This document shows positions 23,537-32,054 of a stretch of 64,000 nt of DNA, one piece after another. Made by a program: the position numbers and the translations under genes. The notes below the pieces were generated by a model. It made no database searches. It was not told where the DNA came from and saw only the letters and a list, made by a program, of their open reading frames with translations. The DNA is from VRUE01 sp963732225 (GTDB lineage Bacteria; Actinomycetota; Thermoleophilia; Solirubrobacterales; 70-9): assembly GCA_963732225.1 (NCBI GenBank), contig CAVSYR010000005.1, positions 434,001 to 498,000 of the forward strand. The letters run 5' to 3'. How positions within the stretch are numbered: position 1 is the stretch's first letter; each line of letters begins with the position of its first letter.

Positions 23537-25045
23537 TCAGGCCCAGTCCGGCTGTTCGCAGGCGAGCTCGACGGCGCGGAAGACCGCCCTCGCCTTGTTG
23601 ACCGACTCGTTGTACTCGTAGGCGGGCTTGGCGTCGGCGACCGTGCCGCCGCCCGCTTGGACGTGGATCTGGCCATCCTTGACGACGACGGTGCGAATGT
23701 GGATCGCGGTGTCGAGGTCGCCGTTCCAGGAGAGGTAGCCGATCGCGCCACCGTAGGAGCAGCGCTTGACCTTCTCCAGCTCGTCGATGATCTGCATCGC
23801 CCGTACCTTGGGCGCACCCGAGAGCGTGCCGGCGGGCAGGGCCGAGCGCAGCACGTCCATCGCGCCGACGTCCTCGCGCAGCGTCCCGGAGACCTGGCTG
23901 ACGATGTGCAGCACGTGCGAGTAGGTCTCGACCACCATCAGCTCGTCGACCGAGACCGAGCCGTACTCACAGACTCGGCCGAGGTCGTTGCGGCCGAGGT
24001 CGACCAGCATCACGTGCTCGGCCCGCTCCTTGGGATCGTTGACGAGGCGCTCGGCGAGGCGGCGGTCCTCCTCCTCGTCGGAGCCACGCGGATAGGTGCC
24101 GGCGATCGGCCGGGTCTCGACCGTGCGGCCCGTGACTTTGACCAGTGGCTCGGGTGAGGCGCCGGCGATCTGGAAATCGCCGAACTCGAGGAAGTACATG
24201 TAGGGCGAGGGGTTGACGGCGCGCAGGCCGCGGTAGATCGAGAAGGCCTCGACCGGGGCGGGCGCCGAGAAGCGCTGCGAGGGGACGACCTGGAAGGCGT
24301 CGCCGGCGTGGACGTACTCGACGATCCGCGCGACCGCCGCTTCGAACTCCTCGCGCTCCATGTTGGAGCTGAACTCGGGGGGCTCGGCAACCGCCGGGCT
24401 CTCGGGTACCGGCACGGCGCCGCGCAGGCGCCGGCGCGCCTCGGCGATCTCGGCGGCAGCGCGCTCGTAGGCGGCGTCGATGCCGCCCTCGTCGTCGGCG
24501 AAGGCGCAGGCCATGATCGTCAGCTCGTGGCGCAGGTGGTCGAAGACGAGCAGCAGGTCGGTGACCATCAGGGCCATGTCGGGCAGGCCGAGCGGGTCCG
24601 GGTTGGGCGCGCCGAGCGGCTCGACCGTGCGCACGAGGTCGTAACCGAAGAAGCCGACCGCGCCGCCGCTGAATGGCGGCAGACCCTCGACCGGTGCGGG
24701 TTGGAACCGGGCGAGATGCTCGGCAACCGCGGCGTAAGGATCGGCTACCTCGCGCCCCTCCCCATCGTCCTCGGAGAGCACACCGTCGCTCCAGCGCAGG
24801 ACTGAGCGAGGGCGGAAGCCGACGAAGGAGTAGCGGCCGACCTGGCCCTGCTCAGCCGACTCGAGCAGGAAGCAGGGCGCGCCCTCGGGCTCGCCCGCGC
24901 GCAGCTTGAGGAAGGCCGAGACCGGCGTCTCGCAGTCGTCGAGAAAGCGGGCGCAGACCGGCACGACGTTGCCCCGCTCGGCAAGCTCGCGCGCCTGCTC
25001 GAGGCTCGGCGCGAGTTGCAGCTCGGAATCAGCGGCGACGGCCAT
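23537..25045 (-). CDS. trpE: Anthranilate synthase component I
   Basis: A protein of 502 residues. The chorismate-binding domain has RFSAPAPVEAFSIYRGLRAV, TRPIAGTYPRGSDEEEDR, EHVMLVDLGRNDLGRVCEYG, LPAGTLSGAPKVRAMQIIDE and QAGGGTVADAKP. The N-terminal domain contains LLESAEQGQVGRYSFVG, the LLES segment associated with tryptophan feedback binding, so end-product inhibition is likely. Its start overlaps the hisIE end by 17 bp, coupling histidine and tryptophan genes. No Trp-rich leader peptide is visible because the gene is internal to an operon. Confidence 0.96.
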   Translation of the reverse strand: MAVAADSELQLAPSLEQARELAERGNVVPVCARFLDDCETPVSAFLKLRAGEPEGAPCFLLESAEQGQVGRYSFVGFRPRSVLRWSDGVLSEDDGEGREVADPYAAVAEHLARFQPAPVEGLPPFSGGAVGFFGYDLVRTVEPLGAPNPDPLGLPDMALMVTDLLLVFDHLRHELTIMACAFADDEGGIDAAYERAAAEIAEARRRLRGAVPVPESPAVAEPPEFSSNMEREEFEAAVARIVEYVHAGDAFQVVPSQRFSAPAPVEAFSIYRGLRAVNPSPYMYFLEFGDFQIAGASPEPLVKVTGRTVETRPIAGTYPRGSDEEEDRRLAERLVNDPKERAEHVMLVDLGRNDLGRVCEYGSVSVDELMVVETYSHVLHIVSQVSGTLREDVGAMDVLRSALPAGTLSGAPKVRAMQIIDELEKVKRCSYGGAIGYLSWNGDLDTAIHIRTVVVKDGQIHVQAGGGTVADAKPAYEYNESVNKARAVFRAVELACEQPDWA

Positions 25046-25676
25046 TGAGCACTTCCATCGCGGCTGACTGCGGAACTTTGCGCGAGGCCATCAGCACGGC
25101 GAGGTGGTAGAGCAGGTCGGCGGCCTCTTCGGCGACGCGCTCGTCGCTCTCCTCGCGAGCGGCGCGGACCACCTCCTCGGCCTCCTCCTCGACCTTCTCG
25201 CCGATCAGCTTGGGGTTGTCGAGCAACTCGACCGTGTAGCTGCCCTCGGGCCGCTCGGCGGCGCGACTGCGCAGGGTTCGCTCCAGCGTCGCCAGTGCCT
25301 CGTGCACGACCGGCTGCGGCTCACCCGACACCGCGGGGGCATCCGGCTCGGTCCCGGCGGAGCCGCCCAGTTCGCGGTAAAAGCAGCTGCGCTCGTTGGT
25401 ATGGCAGGCCGGCCCCGTCGGCTCGACCAGGGCGACGATCGCGTCCCCGTCGCAGTCGTAACGCAGCTGCCGCAGCTTCAACACGTTCCCCGACGTTTCG
25501 CCCTTCCTCCAGATCTCCTCCCGCGAACGGCTGTAGAAGTGCAGCTCCCCGGTGTCCACCGTCAGCCGCAACGACTCCTCGTTGGCGTACGCCAAGGTCA
25601 GCACCTCACCGGTCCGCAAATCCTGCGCCACAACGGGGATAAGACCCCGTTCGTCAAATGTCAGCTCACTGAACAT
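25029..25676 (-). CDS. hisIE: Bifunctional PR-AMP cyclohydrolase / PR-ATP pyrophosphatase
   Basis: A protein of 215 residues fusing two histidine steps. The HisI half (~1-115) has SREEIWRKGETSGN, DCDGDAIVALVEPTG and ACHTNERSCF (metal ligands). The HisE half (~125-215) has LDNPKLIGEKVEEEAEEVV and ADLLYHLAVLMASRKV. I chose ATG 25676 (MFSELTFDERGLIPVV). The longer reading frame begins at 25709 inside hairpin element D and is unlikely. The C terminus overlaps trpE by 17 bp. This fusion is common in enterics and Bacillus but less usual in actinobacteria, where hisI and hisE are often separate. The gene heads the his/trp transcript. Confidence 0.93.
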   Translation of the reverse strand: MFSELTFDERGLIPVVAQDLRTGEVLTLAYANEESLRLTVDTGELHFYSRSREEIWRKGETSGNVLKLRQLRYDCDGDAIVALVEPTGPACHTNERSCFYRELGGSAGTEPDAPAVSGEPQPVVHEALATLERTLRSRAAERPEGSYTVELLDNPKLIGEKVEEEAEEVVRAAREESDERVAEEAADLLYHLAVLMASRKVPQSAAMEVLNGRRR

Positions 25677-25693
25677 CGACCCCAATCGTATGC

Positions 25694-25786
25694 GAGGCAG
25701 TGGGGACACCCTCGAACGGGCGGATACTCAAAGTGTCGAGCTAATTAGCTCGACACTTGGACGGGCGAGGGTGTCCCCACTGCCTC
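25694..25786. repeat. Long hairpin element D (21-bp arms plus 28-nt inner palindrome)
   Basis: Outer arms 25694-25714 and 25766-25786 are exact reverse complements. An inner perfect palindrome spans 25731-25758 (AAGTGTCGAGCTAA and its complement, no loop). Unpaired spacers contain ACTCAA, also found in elements A and B. The right arm ends at the era stop codon and the left arm lies 18 bp before the hisIE start, so it is placed to terminate era transcription or to act in the hisIE leader. Confidence 0.87.
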
Positions 25787-26678
25787 ATTCGATTCCGAGT
25801 CGATCGAGCAGGTCCTCATCGCGGCGCCAGTGGCTGCGGACCCGGATCTTCAGATCGAGATGGACCTTGGCGCCGAGCTCCGCTTCGAGCGAGCGACGCG
25901 CAGCGGTGCCGATCTCGCCAACCTTGGCGCCGCCCTTGCCGATCAGGATGCGCTTCTGGGACTCGGTCTCCGCCCAAACCTCGGCATTGACCATGGTCAG
26001 GCCGTCCTCGCGCTCGCTGACCTCTTTGACCTTGACCTCGACCGAGTGCGGGATCTCATCGCGGGTGCGGTTGAGCACCTGCTCGCGGATCAGCTCGGCG
26101 AGCAACAGCTCGCTCGACTGGTCGCTGTGATCCTCCGGCGGATAGAGATACGGGCCCTCGGGCATCAGCTCGCAGAGCCGCTCGATCAGCACCTCGAGGC
26201 CTTCGCCACTGCGGGCGCTGATCGGAAAGACCTCGTCGACGCCGTCCAGCTCCGCTGCCGCGGCAAGCACCGGGACGAGCTCGTTGGGCCCGAGCTGGTC
26301 GACCTTGTTGACCGCACAGATCGTCGGCAGCTTGGCGCCGCTGCCGATCAGGGCGCGAGCGATGAAGCGATCGCCGGGGCCCACCCCCTCCTCGCCGTTG
26401 ATCACGATCAGGGCCAGATCGGAGTCGGCGAGCTCGCGCTCGACCCGTTTCTGCATGCGCTCGGTGAGGACGTCGCGCGGGCGTTGCACGCCCGGCAGGT
26501 CGACGAGGACGAGCTGGCGCTCGGCCTCGACGTCGGTGTGGATGCCGCGGATAGCACGTCGCGTCGTCTGCGGCCGCATCGAGACGATCGCGACGCGGCT
26601 GCCGACGATCGCGTTGACCAGGGTCGACTTGCCGACGTTGGGGCGACCGGCGAGCCCGATGAAGCCTGAGCGGCTCAC
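25785..26678 (-). CDS. era: GTPase Era
   Basis: A protein of 297 residues acting in 30S subunit maturation. G motifs: GRPNVGKSTLVNAIVGSR (G1), RRAIRGIH region (G2), LVDLPGVQRPRD (G3), CAVNKVDQL (G4). A C-terminal KH domain has RILIGKGGAKVGEIGTAARR. The start overlaps the ybeY stop by 4 bp, so era is the last gene of a yqeY-phoH-ybeY-era run. Its stop codon abuts hairpin element D. Confidence 0.97.
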   Translation of the reverse strand: MSRSGFIGLAGRPNVGKSTLVNAIVGSRVAIVSMRPQTTRRAIRGIHTDVEAERQLVLVDLPGVQRPRDVLTERMQKRVERELADSDLALIVINGEEGVGPGDRFIARALIGSGAKLPTICAVNKVDQLGPNELVPVLAAAAELDGVDEVFPISARSGEGLEVLIERLCELMPEGPYLYPPEDHSDQSSELLLAELIREQVLNRTRDEIPHSVEVKVKEVSEREDGLTMVNAEVWAETESQKRILIGKGGAKVGEIGTAARRSLEAELGAKVHLDLKIRVRSHWRRDEDLLDRLGIE

Positions 26679-27036
26679 GCGATCTCCGCCAGCACGGTTG
26701 CCTGCAGGGCGAGCATCTCGCCCGCATCGGTCTCGTGGTCGTAACCGCAGAGATGGAGGACGCCATGCACCGCGGCCTCGGTCACGTCGGAACAGTGCGG
26801 CGGGCAGATTGCGACGTCGCCGAGCTCACGCGGGCCCGCGGTCGGACCCGTTTCGTCGATTGGGAAGGCAAGCACGTCGGTGGGCGCGTCCTTTCCCCGG
26901 TGCTCGCGATTGAGCTCCTGGATCCGCGCGGCATCGACCAGCTCGACCGCGAGGTGGCCATCCTCGACGCCCGCGGCCGCCAGCGCGGCGGCCACCGGCC
27001 CCTGTAGATCCGCCGGCACGTCGGCGAGGTCGAGGC

Positions 27037-27040
<4 letters not shown>
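26675..27040 (-). CDS. ybeY: Endoribonuclease YbeY
   Basis: A protein of 121 residues, a zinc-dependent rRNA maturation/quality-control nuclease. The metal site is HGVLHLCGYDHETD (HGxLHxxGxDH), preceded by LNREHRGKDAPTDVLAFP. Slightly shorter than many homologues (~150), lacking part of the N-terminal segment. Overlaps both era and phoH by 4 bp, the conserved phoH-ybeY-era order. Confidence 0.95.
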
Positions 27041-28041
<1,001 letters not shown>

Positions 28042-28446
28042 TGACCCGCTTGCCGTCGGCCCGCCCGCCCAGCTTCGGCATCAGGGCCGCCATTACCTGG
28101 CCCATCTGCTTCTGCTCGCTGGCGCCGGTCTCACTCACCGCAGCATCGACCAGCTCCGCCAGCTCGGCGTCGGAGAGCTGCTGCGGCAGGTAGGCCTCGA
28201 TCAGCTCCGCCTCGGAGCGCTCGGCGCTCGCCTGCTCATCCCGCCCCGCCTCGGCGTAGGCATCGGCCGCCTCGGCGCGCTTCTTGCGCTCGCGCTGCAG
28301 CACCGCCACCTCGTCGCCATCGCCGAGCTTGGCGTCCTTCTGCAGCGAGTCGACAATCATGCGCAGGGCGCCGGCGCGCTCGCGATCGCCCGCCTTCATC
28401 GCGGTCCGCACATCGGCCTGCACCTGCTCGAGAACGCTCATCCGGT

Positions 28447-28851
28447 CTAAGGGTAGTCGGCCGCGTCGGGCGCCACGGCGAGGCCCTTGGAGACCAGATC
28501 GGCGATGTCGGTGCTTACCAGGGTCCAGTCGTGGCGATGGGCTACTGCGACATATGCGGCGTCATAGGCGGTGAGACCGTGCACGGCGATTATCTCGACG
28601 GTCCGGCGAATCAGCTCGACGTCTATGGCAACCAGACGATCGGCGCAACGGGCGGAGACCAAGCGGCACAGATCGACGGCGTCGTCGCCCCGCTGCTTCT
28701 TCGCGCCGACGACGTTCGCCACCTCGTAGAGGGTCAGGTCTAGAGCGGCAACCGGCTGACTGGAGTCGACGGCGAGCGGGCGCGCCGCCTCGAAATAGCG
28801 GTCTCGACCGTCCTTCGCGGCAATCCAGACGCCAGCATCTAGCAAGAGCAC
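28447..28851 (-). CDS. PIN-domain toxin (VapC-like)
   Basis: A protein of 134 residues from GTG 28851, which begins 2 bp after the antitoxin stop. TTG 28857, overlapping that stop, is the alternative. All four PIN acidic residues are visible: Asp in LLLDAGVWIAA, Glu in LTLYEVANVVG, Asp in GLTAYDAAYVAVA and Asp in TLVSTDIADLV. These coordinate Mg/Mn for RNA cleavage; VapC toxins typically cut initiator tRNA or rRNA. A longer open frame reaches 29151, but its upstream part is a shadow of the antitoxin. Sits between housekeeping genes. Confidence 0.85.
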   Translation of the reverse strand: MLLLDAGVWIAAKDGRDRYFEAARPLAVDSSQPVAALDLTLYEVANVVGAKKQRGDDAVDLCRLVSARCADRLVAIDVELIRRTVEIIAVHGLTAYDAAYVAVAHRHDWTLVSTDIADLVSKGLAVAPDAADYP

Positions 28852-28853
28852 GC

Positions 28854-29081
28854 TCAATGGGATTCGCGGTCTTCGCGGATCAGACTGGCGGCGTCCCCGC
28901 CCATGTCGATGGGCGGACCGAGGAGATCTTCGAATTCCTTGCGGCGATTGGCGCCCTCCACCGAGATCTCCTGCTCGACCAGCCTCCGAAGGAGGCCGCT
29001 GCGCGTCTCGCGGTTGGCACGGGCATGGGCGTCGAGGCGCTCGAGCAGGTTGTCGGGGATGGAGATCATCACCTTTGCCAC
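28854..29081 (-). CDS. Ribbon-helix-helix antitoxin (CopG-like)
   Basis: A protein of about 75 residues. Residues following the start read MISIPDNLLERLDAHARANR then ETRSGLLRRLVEQE, the beta-helix-helix DNA-binding fold of CopG/VapB-type antitoxins. The C-terminal tail (EFEDLLGPPIDMGGDAASL) would wrap the toxin. I place the start at GTG 29081 because a TATACT box ends six bases upstream, which would give a leaderless mRNA. ATG 29072 and ATG 29123 are alternatives. The partner PIN gene follows directly, as expected for a toxin-antitoxin operon. Confidence 0.8.
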   Translation of the reverse strand: MAKVMISIPDNLLERLDAHARANRETRSGLLRRLVEQEISVEGANRRKEFEDLLGPPIDMGGDAASLIREDRESH

Positions 29082-29087
29082 AGGATG

Positions 29088-29093
29088 AGTATA
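29088..29093 (-). promoter_or_regulatory. Putative -10 box (TATACT) of the toxin-antitoxin operon
   Basis: On the minus strand TATACT is followed after six bases by GTG of the antitoxin frame, consistent with a leaderless transcript. No convincing -35 hexamer is seen at 16-18 bp. Low confidence. Confidence 0.35.
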
Positions 29094-29198
29094 TACGGTA
29101 TTGCCGAAGGCTGTTGTCGTCATCCCTGCACGATCCCAGGGAGAGACTCACGCGCGGGAGTCATCTGTGCCGAAGCTGAGAAATCGAACGCGCGAAAC

Positions 29199-29993
29199 TC
29201 AAGATGCAGCGATGTCGACCCGCTCGACGTCGCCCAAAGGCATCTGCAGGAAGCGGGTGCCAAGTTCCCGGAAGGAGGCGATGTCACCCGTGCAGAGGAA
29301 ACGGTAGGCGCCCTCGCCGTCGGGCTCGCGCGCCAATCCCTGCCTCACCAGGGTGCGCTGTACGGCGGCCGCGACCGCATGGCCGCCGCTGACCAGGCGC
29401 ACATCGCGGCCGAGGATCCGCTGCAGCATCGGCGCGACTAGCGGGTAATGGGTGCAGCCGAGGATCAGGGTGTCGACTCCGGCTCGCTTCAGTGGCGTGC
29501 AGTAGCCGCGCGCCATTTCGAGCACGCCCTCGTCGAAGGGCGAGCCGTCCTGGATGAACGGCGCCAGGTCGGGCGCCTCGACTTCGGTCACTTCGAGCGC
29601 CCGCCCCTGTCCTTCCAGCGAGCGACGATAGGACCCGCTCTCAACCGTGTTCGGCGTGGCCAGCACCCCGACCTTGCCGCTGTCGGTGATCGCAGCCGCG
29701 ATCTCGGCCTGGGGCTCGACCACCGGCACGACCTCCACCCCGTACAAGCCCGCCACCTCGCGCGCCACGTCCACGCCGATGGCAGTGGCCGTGTTGCAGG
29801 CGATCACCAGCAGCTTGGCGCGGCCGCCGAGCAGCGTCTCGGCGATCGTCGCGATCCGCGCTCGCAGAGCATCCGGATCCTTGGTCCCATAAGGAAACCA
29901 AGCGGTGTCACCGAGATAGACGAAGTCCTCCTCGGGCAGCGAGACCAGGCACTCGTGCAGGACGGTGAGGCCACCCACCCCCGAATCGAACAT
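29199..29993 (-). CDS. murI: Glutamate racemase
   Basis: A protein of 264 residues making D-glutamate for peptidoglycan. The two catalytic cysteines are C66 (VIACNTATAIG) and C180 (LILGCTHYPLVAP). The N-terminal MFDSGVGGLTVLHE carries the conserved Asp-Ser, and YLGDTAWFPYG is canonical. The ATG start leaves no residues before FDSG, about five fewer than usual, so a non-ATG start slightly upstream is possible. It follows the DUF2269-like gene by 58 bp in the prmA transcript direction. Confidence 0.95.
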   Translation of the reverse strand: MFDSGVGGLTVLHECLVSLPEEDFVYLGDTAWFPYGTKDPDALRARIATIAETLLGGRAKLLVIACNTATAIGVDVAREVAGLYGVEVVPVVEPQAEIAAAITDSGKVGVLATPNTVESGSYRRSLEGQGRALEVTEVEAPDLAPFIQDGSPFDEGVLEMARGYCTPLKRAGVDTLILGCTHYPLVAPMLQRILGRDVRLVSGGHAVAAAVQRTLVRQGLAREPDGEGAYRFLCTGDIASFRELGTRFLQMPLGDVERVDIAAS

Positions 29994-30051
29994 CGCGATC
30001 GGCAGCGATGGATCGAGCGCGCTTCCGCTTGCGGGCCGGTCCGTCAGGGCT

Positions 30052-30552
30052 CTACAGGAAGGGCTTGTAGGCCATGAAGAAGACGGTCACGACCACGATC
30101 AGCCCGGCGATCATGCCGACCTGACTGAGTCGCTGCGAGACCGCCATGAACTCCGGGCCGAGCTCGTCACCCGACTCGAGATCGCTTTCCGCAAGCGCCC
30201 GCGCCTTGCGCACCTGCGGCTGGAAGAAGCCGTGCTGCAGGCCGAAGAGCACGATGATCGCCAGGAAGCCGACGCTGACAAACGCGTCGCTCGCGTCCCA
30301 CGGTCCGTCCGAGAGCAGGTAGAGGCCGGCCAAGAGCAGCACGATCATGCCGGGGTTGACCAGATATCGATCGACCTTCTGGACCCCGGCCAGGATCGCC
30401 GGCGTCGCTCGCGGGAATTGCGGCGTCACCGAGAAGAAGAACGCGTATCCGAAGGTCGGGCCAAACGCGAGCACCACGGCCAAGATGTGCAGGGTGAGCG
30501 CGATCTTGTAGCCGGGGCTGATGATCGTGGCTAGCTCCATCGGCGGCAACAT
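30052..30552 (-). CDS. DUF2269-like integral membrane protein
   Basis: A protein of 166 residues from ATG 30552 (MLPPMELATIISPGYKIALT), four bases after the prmA stop. A longer frame to 30660 lies antisense inside prmA's own coding region and is unlikely. Four membrane helices are evident (LTLHILAVVLAFGPTFGYAF, VNPGMIVLLLAGLYLL, VSVGFLAIIVLFGLQHGFF, MIAGLIVVVTVFFMAYKP). The arrangement resembles DUF2269 predicted membrane proteins. Function unknown. Confidence 0.75.
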   Translation of the reverse strand: MLPPMELATIISPGYKIALTLHILAVVLAFGPTFGYAFFFSVTPQFPRATPAILAGVQKVDRYLVNPGMIVLLLAGLYLLSDGPWDASDAFVSVGFLAIIVLFGLQHGFFQPQVRKARALAESDLESGDELGPEFMAVSQRLSQVGMIAGLIVVVTVFFMAYKPFL

Positions 30553-30556
30553 ATCG

Positions 30557-31384
30557 CTAGCCCCGGAGCAGGAGCGCGGCCCAGTCTCCCTGCAAGCGCC
30601 GATCCGCCTCGGCGAGACCCATCGGGGCGAAGGCAGCCGCGGTCTCATCGAGCTCGTCATGAAGGAGGCCGGAGAGGATGAGCGTTGTGGGAGTCCGGGG
30701 ACTCTCCTCGTCGTTCAGCTGCCCTGCGACCACCTTCAGGACAGGCGCGGTCATGTTGGCCACGACCGTTGGTGCCAGCCCGGGCAGCCCCTCGCGGAGG
30801 TTGCGTCGTTCTAGCTCAACTGAGACGCCGTTGGCCTTGGCGTTAGCCGCCGCGGCCTCGATCGAGGGCACCTCGTGGTCATAGCCGCTCACTGGGTCCC
30901 AGCCAAGCTTTGCGGCCGCGATAGCGAGCACACCGGAGCCGGTGCCCAGATCTGTGAGCGGCCCCTTTGCCTCGCCCGCCTGCTCGAGCGCAAGCAGAAA
31001 TTCCAGACAAAGACGCGTGGTCGGGTGGGCGCCGGTGCCAAAGGCCTGACCCGGATCGACAACCAGGTCGATCGCCCCCTCTCGCGGCTCCTCCCAGGAG
31101 GGGCGCAGCCAGAGCCGCTCGCCGACCAGGAGCGGTTTGTGGAAGTCCTGCCAGCGGTCGGCCCAGTCGTCGGGGACCTCGGTGGCGACCACCTCGACCA
31201 GGCCGTCGCCCGCCGCGACCTCGATTTCTCCCAGCTCGGGCAACTCGCCCTCGCCGCCGTAGATCGCGTACTCGACGTAGCCCGGGCCCTGCTCCTCCTC
31301 AACGCCGTTGGGCGCCAGCACGGTCAGCTCGGCGAGGACGATCTCGGCCTGCTCCGGTGTGCAGCGAACGGCGAGGCGGATCAA
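30557..31384 (-). CDS. prmA: Ribosomal protein L11 methyltransferase
   Basis: A protein of 275 residues. Signature DPGQAFGTGAHPTTRLCLE followed by the SAM motif LTDLGTGSGVLAIAAAKLGW and VVANMTAPVL (in place of the usual NIL/ANI motif). The N-terminal domain (~1-100) includes WADRWQDFHKPLLVGERLWL, the L11-docking portion. Overlaps dnaJ by 4 bp in the common dnaJ-prmA arrangement. Confidence 0.93.
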   Translation of the reverse strand: MIRLAVRCTPEQAEIVLAELTVLAPNGVEEEQGPGYVEYAIYGGEGELPELGEIEVAAGDGLVEVVATEVPDDWADRWQDFHKPLLVGERLWLRPSWEEPREGAIDLVVDPGQAFGTGAHPTTRLCLEFLLALEQAGEAKGPLTDLGTGSGVLAIAAAKLGWDPVSGYDHEVPSIEAAAANAKANGVSVELERRNLREGLPGLAPTVVANMTAPVLKVVAGQLNDEESPRTPTTLILSGLLHDELDETAAAFAPMGLAEADRRLQGDWAALLLRG

Positions 31385-32052
31385 CCGAAGGCTCTGCGCA
31401 TGCGGGAGAGGAAGCCGTCGTCGCCCTGATCGGAGCGCAGGTTGCGCGGCTCCAGCGACTGCTCGAGCTTCTCGGCCAACTCGCGCTGCTCGTCGGAGAG
31501 ATCGCTGGGGACGATCACGTGGATGATGATGCGAAGGTCACCGGGAGGGCCGCCATTTGCGCCCGGCAGCCCGTGGCCGCGCAAGGCGAACTGGGTGCCG
31601 TGCTGGACGCCCGAAGGCAGCTCGATCTCGCGCTCACCCTCGTGACTGGGGATTTTCACGCTGACCCCGAGCATCGCCTGCACCGCCGAGATCTCGACCG
31701 CATGCATCAGGTCCTGGCCGCGCATCGGCCCGCGCCGCACCTCGAAGCCGAAAGCGCCGCCGAAGACCGCACCCAGCAGATCCTCGATCGAGCTGAAGCC
31801 GGCACCACCACCCGGCGGGAAGCCCCCCTGGCGCAGGCCGTCCTGACCGTAGCGGTCGTAGACCTGGCGCCGCTCGGGGTCGGAGAGGACCTCGTAGGCC
31901 TCGGCCGCGGCCTTGAACTTCTCCTCGGCTTCGGGGTCGTGCGCGTTGACGTCGGGATGCAGCTCACGGGCGACCTTGCGAAAAGCGCGCTTCACCTCCG
32001 CGTCAGAGGCACCACGCTCGACCCCGAGCAGCTCGTAGTAGTCGCCTGCCAT
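31381..32052 (-). CDS. Short DnaJ-type co-chaperone without zinc finger
   Basis: A protein of 223 residues from ATG 32052 (MAGDYYELLGVERGASDAEV). The J domain has the essential HPD (ARELHPDVNAHD) that stimulates DnaK ATPase, followed by a Gly/Phe segment (GGFPPGGGAGFSSIEDLLG). The C-terminal part begins like DnaJ domain I (DLMHAVEISAVQAMLGVSVK) and passes straight to ELPSGVQHGTQFALRGHGLP. The cysteine repeats (CxxCxGxG) are absent, so this is a type-II-like, shortened J protein of about 60% normal DnaJ length. It lies 2 bp after hrcA and overlaps prmA, with no dnaK or grpE nearby. Upstream open frame to 32565 is an hrcA shadow. Confidence 0.88.
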   Translation of the reverse strand: MAGDYYELLGVERGASDAEVKRAFRKVARELHPDVNAHDPEAEEKFKAAAEAYEVLSDPERRQVYDRYGQDGLRQGGFPPGGGAGFSSIEDLLGAVFGGAFGFEVRRGPMRGQDLMHAVEISAVQAMLGVSVKIPSHEGEREIELPSGVQHGTQFALRGHGLPGANGGPPGDLRIIIHVIVPSDLSDEQRELAEKLEQSLEPRNLRSDQGDDGFLSRMRRAFG

Positions 32053-32054
32053 CG

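Noticed and set aside
28852..29151. N-terminal extension of the PIN toxin
   Set aside because: It overlaps the antitoxin gene out of frame and has no PIN similarity before LLLDAGVW.
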